Source: Dryas octopetala
Taxonomy: Eukaryota > Streptophyta > Magnoliopsida > Rosales > Rosaceae
Length of the DNA: 64,000 nucleotides
Assembly (NCBI GenBank): GCA_963921425.1
Contig: OY992833.1
Coordinates: 3,350,501 to 3,414,500 of the forward strand
Direction of reading: 5' to 3'
The position numbers and the translations under genes are program-made. Under the pieces are notes generated by a model. That model was given only the letters and a program-made list of their open reading frames with translations. It had not been told where the DNA came from and did not search any database. This document shows, piece after piece, positions 12,447 to 22,515 of the stretch (positions are counted from its first letter, which is position 1; each line of letters opens with the position of its first letter).

Positions 12447-12932
12447 CACGTGTTGCGCAGCTATAGGCTGGGAGGAGTAGAGAGGGGCACATAGATGAAG
12501 GAGAGAGAAAGGCTGTGAACAGCTTGGCCTGCGCCACGTGTCAACACTTGGATGGCTGAATGGTTGATTAATCAAGCATTTTGTGTGACTGGTGCTAGTG
12601 TGAACGCTGGGTGGAAACCGTGCTGGCTTGGCTTGTAAGCTCGGCTCACATGGGAGAGTGTGAGAAAGAGAGATAGGAAGAAATGGTGGCAGCTTGCGGC
12701 TGGAGAGTGGCTCGGCTTGGGGCTTGGTGGTTCACGTGGGTTGCGGAAGTGAGAGAAAGGGGAAAGCTGCTAGGCGAGTGAAAAAAAGATAAGTAGAGGC
12801 GTTGGCGGCTGGAAAAAGTCATGGAAAGCTGGGGAAAAGCTGCTCCACGTGTCGCCGTCCAATTGGCTGGAGCCAATATTAATTAAAGTGAAGAGAGAGG
12901 CGGAAGGGTGCTGGTGCAAGCTTTGCCACGTG
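12447..12932. promoter_or_regulatory. Cluster of five CACGTG (G-box) hexamers
   Basis: CACGTG occurs at 12447, 12535, 12733, 12846 and 12927, four of them as CCACGTGT. The last two lie in an 81-bp tandem duplication (CCACGTGTC ... ATTGGCTGGAGCCAATATTAA). G-boxes bind bZIP and bHLH factors in plants. Whether this LTR-like element uses them is unknown. Confidence 0.5.
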
Positions 12933-13320
12933 TCACTGTGGTATTGGCTGGAGCCAATATTAATCAAAGGAATTTGGGCGGAAGCTTTGCTGTTGGCGAG
13001 TGACTCTTTGCCTCCCATTGGGCTGGGGCATGTGTAATTGGGCTGCATCTTCTCTCTTCCTTCCATTAATTCCTTTTTTTGGGCTTTTGTTCTTCTCTTT
13101 TCCTACAAAATTCAAATAAAATAATTTAAAATAAAATTTTGTTTAAATAAAAAAAATGCAACCTAATAAAATCTAGAAGATATGACAAAAAACTAATAAA
13201 ACCCACTAATTAACTAAATAATAAAAATAAGAATTAAAACAATAAAAATGCTAAAAGGCATAGACAAAAATGTATAGTTTTAAGGAAAAAATATGTATAT
13301 AAATTAAGCTCAACACGAAC

Positions 13321-14160
13321 CATTTGGGCTAGACGTACCCATCGAACCATAACTCCCATGGCTCAACCCCAACTTAGTTTGTCATGGCCGAACCAATTTC
13401 TACTTCACCTATATCTTCAATCTCCTTTGAGGGATGGTGAGCCAAATTAAAAGTTAGGCAAAGCCCGGTCCTTAACTGATTTATGAGGGATATATTTGAA
13501 GTCAAATTTTGGGGTAATTATCCATTGGTTTCAGCACTCCCAGAGAAACCATGTTTATCAACACCTCACCGAGTGGCTCAACATCAATTTTCATCTGTTG
13601 TTTATCCTTTTGAGGCAACTTTAATTTCCTAGTCTCGATTATCTTTTGCACAATTTCCCTGAAAGTAACGTATGATGTCGTGGCGTGAGTCCACTTGGCA
13701 TGGTACTTACAAAAGGCCTTCCTTATTAGCTTTTCCTTCTGTGAAATGATATGGTCCGCTGGGAGCTTGATCATCTTGTAAGCCCTCATCTGGTTAAAGA
13801 TTTGATCTGGCTTGGACAAATCAAAACCACACTCTTTGGTTACATTGAGTATGAGACTCTGAATCTATTGCCATCCTTAGCCTGATAGGTGATTACTTGA
13901 CCAACTTCAGGTTTGGCCGGGGGAGGTTCAGCCAAAGAAGGGCACTCATATGGCTTATCAATATTAATCTCGGCGAGGGAGATATCAGCTTCCTCGAAAG
14001 GTTGGTCTCCATCCATGCTCATGAAATGCATTGCTACCCCTTTGTGAAAATTCCCTTTTGGCCGCAATTTTCCTTTGGGCTTCCTCTTTCATCAATGTAT
14101 CAAATCAAGCCACCATGTCACCTAACTCATATAAGCCACAAAAGTTAACTTCATCGAGAT
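13321..14160 (-). pseudogene. Gypsy gag C-terminal part fused to RT/RNase H connector
   Basis: Minus strand from 14160: HLDEVNFCGLYELGDMVA, then FNQMRAYKMIKLPADHI and AFCKYHAKWTHATTSYVTF (13700-13760), typical of the end of plant gypsy gag. At about 13510 the reading passes directly to FDFKYIPHKSVKDRALPNF and then PWELWFDGYV, the connector between RT and RNase H. Protease and RT are therefore missing at this junction. Stops and a frameshift make it non-functional. Upstream gag continues beyond the copia insertion at 20372. Confidence 0.75.
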
Positions 14161-14165
14161 GCTTC
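14161..14165. other. Target-site duplication GCTTC (left)
   Basis: GCTTC immediately precedes the copia 5' LTR and matches 20367-20371 exactly. Confidence 0.9.
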
Positions 14166-14781
14166 TATAAGAATATATGACCCATGTGCCACATATTTTG
14201 TGCTGATGTTATCTGTCTGAATGGCGTCATGAACCGTTCAAATGTCTGATGTATTCAGCAATTAGGCTAATCCCATAATTAAGTTAAATGGCTGATTGTA
14301 ATCCTCATTAAGTCTAATTCTCATAAATTAGCTGATTAGGTAATTAGAGGGATTGTAATCCTCATTAAGTCTAATTCCCATAAATCAACTGATTGGGTAA
14401 TTAGAGGATTCCTTATATAGGAGTCTTTATTGTGATTGATCTAATTTCATTTAGTTAGGAGTCAGATCCACATTTAATGCCTTGATTGGAAGGCATACTA
14501 ATTTTATATAAAGTGGGTCTCTGACTATACCTTGCATTATCCTATTCTTTGTGAAAACACTAAGGTTCTGAGGTATTCTTCATCTTCTCTGGTGGTCTGC
14601 TATCCATCACTTCAGGCAGGCATAAAGGCAAGGGAGTGGTTAGAAGGATTCACTTCGATGACGCTTCGTTCATCATGTGGATCTTGAGATTTGGTTGCTA
14701 TGGCTGGAGGTATGATCTTTTATCTTCTGCTGTATTTTGTATTGGCTCTATGTGCTTATATGTATGATTAATATGCTTATA
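14166..14781 (+). repeat. Copia 5' LTR
   Basis: 616 bp. The first bases TATAAGAATATATGACCC match the 3' LTR start TGTAAGAATATATGACCC with one change. It contains a 58-bp direct duplication (GATTGTAATCCTCATTAAG at 14293 and 14351) and two TATA-like sites, TATATAG at 14414 and TATATAAA at 14505. Confidence 0.92.
14505..14512 (+). promoter_or_regulatory. Putative copia LTR TATA box
   Basis: TATATAAA in the 5' LTR, with a weaker TATATAG at 14414-14420. Both lie in a segment that is absent from the 3' LTR. Confidence 0.5.
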
Positions 14782-14785
14782 GTAG

Positions 14786-14798
14786 TGGTATCATAGCC
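14786..14798 (+). other. Primer binding site (initiator tRNA-Met type)
   Basis: TGGTATCATAGCC starts four bases after the LTR and differs by one base from the common copia site TGGTATCAGAGCC. Confidence 0.85.
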
Positions 14799-15439
14799 TA
14801 TACCTCTAGTTGATTTCTGGTCTTAAGATTTGCATGATTAAAGATATGCGCATGCCTCTAGTGGTATGAGACCTTCTGGACTATTAATTTTCTACCATTG
14901 TACTACAGTAAACAAAATTAATCTTTATTTAAATATTGTTTTAATTAAATTGTCTATGCAGCATGTTTAATTAATTAATATGATTAGGAAACACGCATAT
15001 AGAGACAAATGGATTTGGATGCATGTTAAAATGTTATATGCGAGAGCATGATTGTTGTGAATATTCAGTATGAGCATGTTAAGTATTGTGTTCTAAAATT
15101 CACATTAAGAAAGCATGAAATCTAGATCCTAGAGTAGCCAAAGCTTCTAGGATCCTACAGAATTGCTTACGAACACTTGTGATTAGCTTTAAAAATTATA
15201 AACTATGCCCAAAGGAAAGTTGTAAATTTAATTGCTAATTAAGATGAGATAGTAAATATAAGAAAAATTAAAGTAATGCTAAATGCCCAAAGGATACATA
15301 ATATACTCATGAGGAATTTTTTCTTTTTAACTAAGACTCATCATAAAAGTAAAATATATATGCATGTTATAATCTTTACCCAAAGGGAGTTTATGATGTT
15401 CATGTATGTCTTAAATTAAATGTACGTTGCTCCAAATAT

Positions 15440-16221
15440 ATGTTTAAACATGTTGTATTCCTTACAAAATATCTTGCAGCTTATGATAATGTTCCCATGT
15501 TGAGTAGCGAGAACTTTGTTGACTGGAAGGATCAGATGTACCTCCATTTAGGTTGTAAGGAACTCAATTTTGCTCTGTTGAATGACAAACCAGTTGCACT
15601 CATAGATGAGAGCACTGCTGTTGAGAAGGCCACATTTGAAAAGTGGGAGCGAACTAATCGCCTCAGCTTGTTGGTCATTAAGTCTCACATAACGAAATCA
15701 ATTTAAGGTTCCATTAAGGAAAATGACAACGCAAAGAAGTATCTAAAATCCATTGAGGAACAGTATGCAAGTTCTAAGAAAGCTTTGGCTAGTACCCCGA
15801 TGAGCAAACTGTCAAGCATGAAGTACAATGGTACGTACATCTGGAGTGCGTGAGCACATTATGAAAATGAGGGATTTATCTTCTCAGCTGAGTGGTCTTA
15901 ATGTTAGTATACCTGACACTTTTCTGGTGCACTTGATCTTTAACTCTTTGCCACTTGCCTATGTCCCCTTTAAGATTTCTTACAACACACATAAGGACAA
16001 ATGGACAATTAATGATTTGCTGACCATGTGTGTTGAAGAAGAGGGCAGACTGATGGAGGAAATTGTTGAGAGTGTCCATCTGGCTTTTGGACACTACAAG
16101 TCGTTCAAAGAATAAGGATAAGAAGCTGGCAATAAAGAAAACTGTCATCAACCACAGGAGGTGCTTCTTCTGTAAAAAGAAGGGGCACATGAAGAAGAAT
16201 TGTGAGAAGTTTCAAGATTAG
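15440..16221 (+). pseudogene. Copia gag, broken
   Basis: Gag-type reading begins around YDNVPMLSSENFVDWKDQM near 15480, runs to a stop at about 15704 (TKSI then GSIKENDNAKKYL), shifts frame near 15830 (GVREHIMKMRDLSSQLSGL) and ends with the zinc knuckle CFFCKKKGHMKKNC (CX2CX4HX4C) at 16162-16203, followed by a TAG at 16219. The knuckle is in frame with pol. Gag would form the virus-like particle. At least two stops and one frameshift disable this copy. Confidence 0.85.
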
Positions 16222-16266
16222 CTGAAAAAGAAAGGTAATTCTTCATTTGTTTGTTATGAATCTAAT

Positions 16267-19200
16267 ATGGTTTACACTAGTAGTAATACTTGGTGGATTG
16301 ATTCGGGTTCTAAAATCCATGTTGTGAATACTATGCAGAGTTTTCTAAATCATCGAAAATCGACGAATAATGAGCGCAGTATTTACTGCGGAAATAAAAT
16401 ACGGTCCCGTGTGGTAGCAGTGGGGACTTTCAGGCTCGTTCTGCAAGCTGGATTTACTCTGGATTTGGAGAACACTTTTTATATTCCGTCATTTAGTAGA
16501 AACCTTGTATCAATTTCAAAACTCACTCCTTTGGGGTTTCGTTTTAATTTTGAGGATTATGTTTTTACCATGACCAAAACAAATCATTCCGGTATTGTTG
16601 GAAATGGTATTATGCAAGGTGGTTTATTTAAATTTAATTTGAATTTCACATATGATTATAATCTTTTTGCTGCAAACGAAACAATTGGAATGAAAAGAAG
16701 TATTACAAATGAGGAATCTTCCTTTTTGTGGCACCGGAGATTAGGACACATCACCATAGAGAGACTTAAGAGATTGGAAAAGGATGGAGTTCTTCCATCA
16801 TTAGACTTTTCTGATTTCGGGACTTGTGTGGACTGTATTAAGGGCAAACAAACCAACAAGACCAAAATGGGTGCCAGAAGGAGTACTCAAACCCTTGAGA
16901 TAATTCATACAGACATTTGCGGTCCATTCCAAATACCATGTTTTACAGGTCATAAATATTTCATCTCCTTTATTGATGATCATACACGTTACATGTATCT
17001 CTATCTCATTAAGGAAAAGACCGAAGCGTTAAATTGCTTCAAAGTCTATAAAGCCGAGGTAGAGAAACAAACTGGAAATGTAATTAAGATCGTAAGATCA
17101 GATAGAGGAGGTGAATATTATGGTAGATATACAGAAAATGTACACAACCCAGGCCCATTTGCTAAGTTCCTTAAGGAACACGACATTGTCCCACAATATA
17201 CAACTCCGGGCTCACCATACCAAAACAATGTAGCCGAAAGACGGAATCGTACATTGATGGACATGGTGAGAAGCATGCTTAGCAATTCTAGCCTTCCTTT
17301 ATTCTTGTGGAATGATGCCTTAACAACCGCTGTGTACATCTTAAACAGAGTTCCCACTAAGGCAGTTCCTAAAACTTCTTTTGAGTTATGGAACAGATGG
17401 AAACCAAGTTTAACACATGTACATATTTGAGGTTATGCAATTGAAGTTTGAATTTACAATCCACATGAAAGGAAGTTGGATTCGAAAACAGTCAGTGGAT
17501 ACTTCATTGGCTATGCAGATCGATCCAAGAGTTATAGGTTCTATTGTCCTTCACACAATCTTAAGATAGTTAAAGCCAGAAATGCAAGGTTTCTTGAGGA
17601 TGGTGACACTAGTGGGAGCATGCAATCTCAAAGTTTAAACTTTGAGGAAATACATGATCAAGTTATTTCACCTATAAGCGCACTAGATATGGATGTTTAA
17701 CCGTACACCCCTATGGATATCATTCAGGAAGAAAAGCCTAGCTAATCAAGCTGTTCTACAAGATACTCATATGGATGTCTTTCAAGAAGAACAACCCATT
17801 CTTGATATGCCTCCTTATGAGGAAAAAGTGTCTGCTAAAAATGGTGTTCAACAAACTCAAATTGAGGAAGTTGTACCACCAATAAGGAAATCCTCAAGAG
17901 TAAGGAAACCTACAATTTTCTCTGATTATGTTGTGTATCTACAAGAATCTGATTATGTCATTGGTTCTCAGGATGATCCAATCACGTTTTCACAAGCTAT
18001 GAGTGGAGTAAACTCCACATTATGGTATGATGCCATGAAGGATGAGCTGGACTTTATGGCTAAAAATCAAGTATGGGATCTTCTCGAGTTACCTAAGTGC
18101 TCTAAGGCCATTGACTGTAAATGGGTCTACAAGACCAAAAGAGACTCAAATGGTAACATCGAAAGATATAAGGCCCGACTTGTAGCCAAAGGGTTTACTC
18201 AAAGGGAAGGTGTTGATTACCATGAGACATTTTCTCCAGTTTCCACAAAGGACTCATTCAGAATAATCATGGCTTTAGTAGCTCATTTTGATTTAGAGCT
18301 ACATCAAATGGATATGAAAACGGCTTTCCTTAATGGAGATTGGGAAGAGGTGGTTTATATGAAACAACCGGAAGGATGCTCTTCCAATAAGGAAAGTCGA
18401 TCAACTAGTATGTAGACTTACCAAACCATCTATGGACTTAAACAAGCTTCCCGACAATGGTATTTAAAGTTCCATAATGTCATCTCCTCTTTCGGTTTTA
18501 CAGAGAACATTTGTGGATGTTTATATATACCAGTGGGAGCCAGTTTATATTCTTAATTCTCTATGTGGATGATATTCTACTTGCCAGTAGTGATTTAGGT
18601 TTATTGCATGAGGCAAAGTAGTTTCTCTCTCAAAACTTTGATATGAAGGATATGGATGAAGCCTCTTATGTCATTGGCATAAAGATTCACAGAGATAGGA
18701 CACAATGTGTCTTAAGACTATCTGAAAAGACCTACATCAACAATGTTTTAGAGAGATACAACATGCAGAACTGTTCATCTACTCCGACACCCATTAACAA
18801 AGGTGGCAAACTCAATCTAGATCAATGTCCACGGACTGATCGAACTAGAAAAAGAGGGCATAAAGAACATCTCATATGCCTCAGCAGTAGGAAGTTTGAT
18901 GTATGCCCAAGTTTGCACCAGACCTGACATTGCATTTGCAATGGGGGTGTTGGGAAGATATCAAAGTAACCCAGGCACGGAGCACTGGAAAGCTACAAAG
19001 AAAGTTATGAGGTAACTGCAAGGAACTAAAGACTACATGCTGACATATAGGAGATCTGACACTCTTAAAGTGGTCGGATATTCGGACTCGGACTATGCTG
19101 GTTGTCAAGACACCCTTAAGTCAACTTTTGGTTATATCTTTCTTCTAGCTGGTGGAGTGCTAAACAATCAATTCGCACTCCTTCCACTATGGAGGCTGAG

Positions 19201-19533
19201 TACGTGGTGGTTTTTGAAGCAACTTCTCATGCCTTATGGCTGAGAAATTTCATTTCAGAACTTAGGGTCATGGATTCAATATTCAAACCACTTAGGATGT
19301 ATTGTGATAATTCTGCTGCAGTGTTCTTTTTGAACAACAATAAGATTGGTAGTCGCAACAATAAGATTGATATTAAGTTCTTGATTGTTAGAGACCATGT
19401 TAAGGATACGAAAGTCATAATAGAGCACATTAGAACTACATTGATGATAGATGACCCCATGACAAAAGGCTTGACAGTCAAGCTTTATCAAGAACGTGTC
19501 AAACGAATGAGGCTCATTTTCTTTACCTTGTAA
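16267..19533 (+). pseudogene. Copia pol: protease, integrase, RT and RNase H, broken
   Basis: The longest intact piece (16267-17430, 387 aa) carries the protease motif WWIDSGS at 16291, integrase zinc residues in HRRLGHI...CVDCIKGK, and the DDE residues in [16 protein letters not shown] and [12 protein letters not shown] at 17428 falls where related elements have Trp, and a second TGA lies at 17449. RT resumes with KWVYKTKRDSNGNIERYKA, FTQREGVDYHETFSPV and MDMKTAFLNG (18115-18340), shifts frame near 18390, and shows YVDD at 18562-18573. RNase H follows (VVGYSDSDYAGC near 19075, TMEAEYVV near 19187, MYCDNSAA near 19300) to the stop at about 19531. Confidence 0.92.
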
Positions 19534-19857
19534 TAGATGTGTTTTCATAAACTTTTTCAATAAAAGTTTTATTGAATAAATTTTTAAGTTCCATTGTCTT
19601 ATATTCAGTTGTATATACTTAAGATCATTAAGACAAGAAATTCAAATTTTGAATTGACCCGAAATAAGATTTGGTACACTTATTCATAATGTATAAACCG
19701 TGATTAAGTCAATAAGATAGAGAATACTTTGTGATACATAGAAGGAATGTTTGTATATCACAAATTTACCACTATGATTCAGATATTTTATTTTCTATTA
19801 AAGTATATGGCCAAAATAAAGTTGAATCATCACAAATTATTTAGGCACACATGGGCC

Positions 19858-19868
19858 AAGTGGGAGAA
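19858..19868 (+). other. Copia polypurine tract
   Basis: AAGTGGGAGAA directly precedes the 3' LTR start TGTAAG at 19869. This is a common copia form. Confidence 0.85.
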
Positions 19869-20366
19869 TGTAAGAATATATGACCCACGTGCCACATATA
19901 TATTTTGTGCTGATGTCAGTTGTCTGAACGGCGTCATGAACCGTTCAAATGGTCTGATGTATTCAGCAATTAGGCTAATCTCATAATTAAGTTAAATGGT
20001 TGATTGTAATCCTCATTAAGTCTAATTCCCATAAATTAGCTGATTGGGTAATTAGAGGGATTGTAATCCTTATTGGGTAATTAGAGACTATACCTTGCAC
20101 TGTCCTATTCTTTGTGAAAACACACAGAGAGAAAGAGAGAAACACTAAGGTTCTGAGGTATTCTCCATCTTCTCTGGTGGTCTGCTATCCATCACTTCAG
20201 GCAGGCATAAAGGCAAGCGAGTGTTAGAAGGATTCACTTCGACGACGCTTCATTCATCATGTGGATCTTGAGATTTCGTTGCTATGGCTGGATTTATGAT
20301 CCTTTATCTTCCGTTGTATTTTGTATTGACTCTATGTGCATATATGTATGATTAAATATTCTTACA
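19869..20366 (+). repeat. Copia 3' LTR, shortened
   Basis: 498 bp, TG...CA intact. Compared with the 5' LTR it lacks about 160 bp (equivalent to about 14360-14520) and has an extra GA-rich insert of about 20 bases near 20125. The missing part includes both TATA-like sites. Confidence 0.9.
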
Positions 20367-20371
20367 GCTTC

Positions 20372-21585
20372 ATGTATTCAAACACGAGGTTAACTTAAGC
20401 AAGTTTGGCGAATTCCTTTTCTGCCAAGTTGACTCTGCAGTTCAATCTTGCTCGCCTGAACTTTGCAATATGAGTCGAGGCTGACTTATTCTCTCTTTGA
20501 AACAATCTTGCCAGGTCGGCCACAGAAACTTTCTCCTCATAGTCGTAAAATTGCTCGTGAAAAGCATTCTCCATCTCTCCCAAAGCCACTATTGTATACG
20601 GTCATAAAGTCATAAACCATTTGAAGGCGGCCCCTGTAAGGGATGAGATAAACATGCGCATTTCAAATCCTTGTCTCTAGCATGCTCACCACATTGGGCC
20701 GTGAATCTGGCGATGTGTTCAATGGACGAGACCCTGTCATTCTCGCCGAAGAACATGGTAAAATCCAGCTTCCTAAAATTCCTTAGATATTCATAATTCA
20801 AAATTGCTTCTATGAAAGACAAAGTGTATGCTGGCCTTGGGCGTTGACCCTGATCCCCTACATATTCCTGGAAAAGGTTCTTCATGACAACCATTGTGAT
20901 TGGTTGCGCATGATAAGCAACTTCCTCTTCGGCATTTCTCCAAAGTCCTCTATAGTTCTGCCGTGGGCCTCTATTATAAACGTCGTTGTCAGCCGTTCAT
21001 GACACCATTATGGTTGCTCCTGGCGTGCAGCGCAACATACCGCTACTGTGGTGCTTGATGCGGCACAATTGGTTCAAGCGGCAGTAGTGGTTGGAGAATC
21101 ACCGCCCTCTGCACATTGACCTCAACCCGTGGAAGAGGTTGCATAAACCCAACCTTTGGCTGAATTAAATTAGGTTCTCTCATCCTCAGGTTTTAGGCCA
21201 AAATGGCTTCTCGTATAGTTTGACCCATGCACTCGATGCTCGCTGCCAAGTTTTTAAATAGAGTGGCGATACTCCATTTCAAGCCAGTGTGCATGCCACG
21301 GATCTCATTCATGATGCCACGTTCAACCCCGCCGAACGCTATCTCCATTCTTTACACGGTGCCCTGAACGCCTTGTATTCTAGCACTTATCAGCTGCGCT
21401 GCTTGCTCTTCAATTGTGGTTGGGTTGCCACTTGGCACAATTCCTCTATCAGACATGATTATTGCAAGCTCCTCGACAGTAACTCCTTGTCTAACAACTT
21501 CGTCGGGAAACTCTTCAATCGTCTTATGGAACGATCTCGTCACAGTCATTCACCGAGTGTTAGTCCCACCGGGCGTGCCAAATTA
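20372..21585 (-). pseudogene. Ty3/gypsy gag, N-terminal and central part, broken
   Basis: Minus strand: VTVEELAIIMSDRGIVPSG (about 21420-21490) is the usual gag start region of plant gypsy elements. Further on are NYEYLRNFRKLDFTMFFGEN and SSIEHIARFTAQCGEHA (20680-20800), then a frameshift near 20600 and ALGEMENAFHEQFYDYEEKV, ADLARLFQRE and FRRARLNCRVNLAEKEFAKL to 20398. The reading continues across the copia insertion at 14160. Gag would be the capsid protein, but the frames are disrupted. Confidence 0.85.
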
Positions 21586-21829
21586 TGCTACCCTAAAAAA
21601 TTACGGCAGCGATTGCTGAGAAAATTGATAAGAACACTGAAGTCCTTTAAATATGTTTGCAGGCGTGCCACTGCTTTCGACCAAGAGCCATTTTTCAGAA
21701 TCGATGTTGATTTGGATTCTTCTAGATTCTTGCAACGTCTAAGTTTGGGCTTGACCATGGGCTGCAAAACTTCAACCAAAACTGGGGTTAGCCATAGATC
21801 CGGCCCAAAACGAAGATAGAGTGTAAACA
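21586..21829 (-). repeat. Right (5') LTR of the gypsy element, probably shortened
   Basis: On the plus strand it runs from TGCTACCC to GAGTGTAAACA. Its last 120 bases match the left LTR. It directly abuts the gag leader (TTTGGCACGCCCGGTGGGAC on the minus strand). At 244 bp it is short for a gypsy LTR, and only the outer half is clearly shared. Confidence 0.65.
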
Positions 21830-22515
21830 AAAGTCCAGTAACTAAATTAGGCTACTAACCTAGCCCACGCACTATAGTAAATTTGGGCCTACCCCACTTT
21901 TTAAAATAGCATATATAAGTGAGAAAAAAATCAATTAAAAAAAACATAAATTACGTTCATGCCACCGCATCATTAATTAATGAGTTGAGGGCTCAACACT
22001 TTTTTGTTTTGTTTTAGAACTTATTCACTATTAGACAGTGCAACGAATGTCACTATCCGATAATGACTATTATGGATTGCATAAAATGATATTTATTGAT
22101 ATACATTTTATCTTTTTGATATATAAACATGTGATCCAAAAAATAGTAAACCAACATAAAACAAAAAATTAATTCAATCTTATAAAGTCACATCCACTAT
22201 AATTTAAAGGGTACGTCAATATAAGGGTCAAGGATTCCTTTGTGAAGTCAATCATGTGATCAATCCTCAGTTCCACACATATCACTCTCATACTCTCTCA
22301 AATGCTCTCTATTCCTTCCAAGTACCGAAAAACCCAAAGTTTCATTATTTCTCTTAGCTCCCATTTTCTTTTAAGCTTTATAGAGTTTAGCTTACTAGTC
22401 ACATTACTAGAGTGATTCTCTTGCTCATGAGTCGAGAAGATAACAAGAGAATCAAAACCTTCCCTTTTGGTTCTTTGTTGTAGGATTAACATAGGTGTTC
22501 ATCCTAGAGAAGTTT
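21830..22515. other. AT-rich intergenic sequence
   Basis: No coding frame, RNA gene or repeat boundary could be recognised. Confidence 0.5.

Larger units (their letters stand above)
11197..13315 (+). mobile_element. LTR-like non-coding element inserted in RNase H
   Basis: It starts TGTTTTAAAATTTTATTTAC and ends AAGCTCAACA. Flanking pentamers CAAAC (11192-11196) and CGAAC (13316-13320) differ by one base, consistent with an aged TSD. On both sides the RNase H reading continues (PWELWFDG on one side, AGVGVIIMSP on the other). It has no coding frames. It contains an 87-bp tandem duplication (from 12032), an 81-bp tandem duplication (from 12845) and five CACGTG hexamers. Confidence 0.7.
14166..20366 (+). 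mobile_element. Ty1/copia retrotransposon, nearly full length, inactive
   Basis: It has 5' LTR, primer site, gag, protease, integrase, RT, RNase H, purine tract and 3' LTR in the copia order, with a perfect 5-bp TSD GCTTC. Length is 6.2 kb. The LTR termini of the 5' copy have decayed (TA...TA instead of TG...CA), while the 3' copy keeps TG...CA. Stops and frameshifts in gag and pol make it non-autonomous. It lies inside the gag of the minus-strand gypsy element, so it inserted later. Confidence 0.95.
4159..21829 (-). mobile_element. Decayed Ty3/gypsy element (minus strand) hosting three later insertions
   Basis: Parts in minus-strand order: LTR (21586-21829), primer-site region with TTTGGCACGCCCGGTGGGAC at 21565-21584, gag (21550-20372, continuing at 14160-13510), RT/RNase H connector (13510-13321), archaeal-type RNase H (11196-10860), antisense PMD-like frame (5101-10890, plus strand), purine tract (complement of 4497-4508) and LTR (ending 4493). 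Inserted later are a solo LTR (8510-10556), an LTR-like block (11197-13315) and a copia element (14166-20366). Without them the element is about 7.3 kb. Protease, most of RT and integrase are absent. gag and RNase H similarity and the extra antisense frame point to the Tat lineage (inference). The left boundary is approximate. Confidence 0.75.

Noticed and set aside
12646..13066. Minus-strand frames of 76 and 98 aa
   Set aside because: They are in the GC-rich, tandemly duplicated part of an LTR-like element. The repeated peptides come from the 81-bp repeat, a multiple of three.
16267..17430. 387-aa frame as an independent host gene
   Set aside because: It is the protease-integrase part of a copia polyprotein, flanked by matching gag, RT and LTRs, and ends at a premature TGA.
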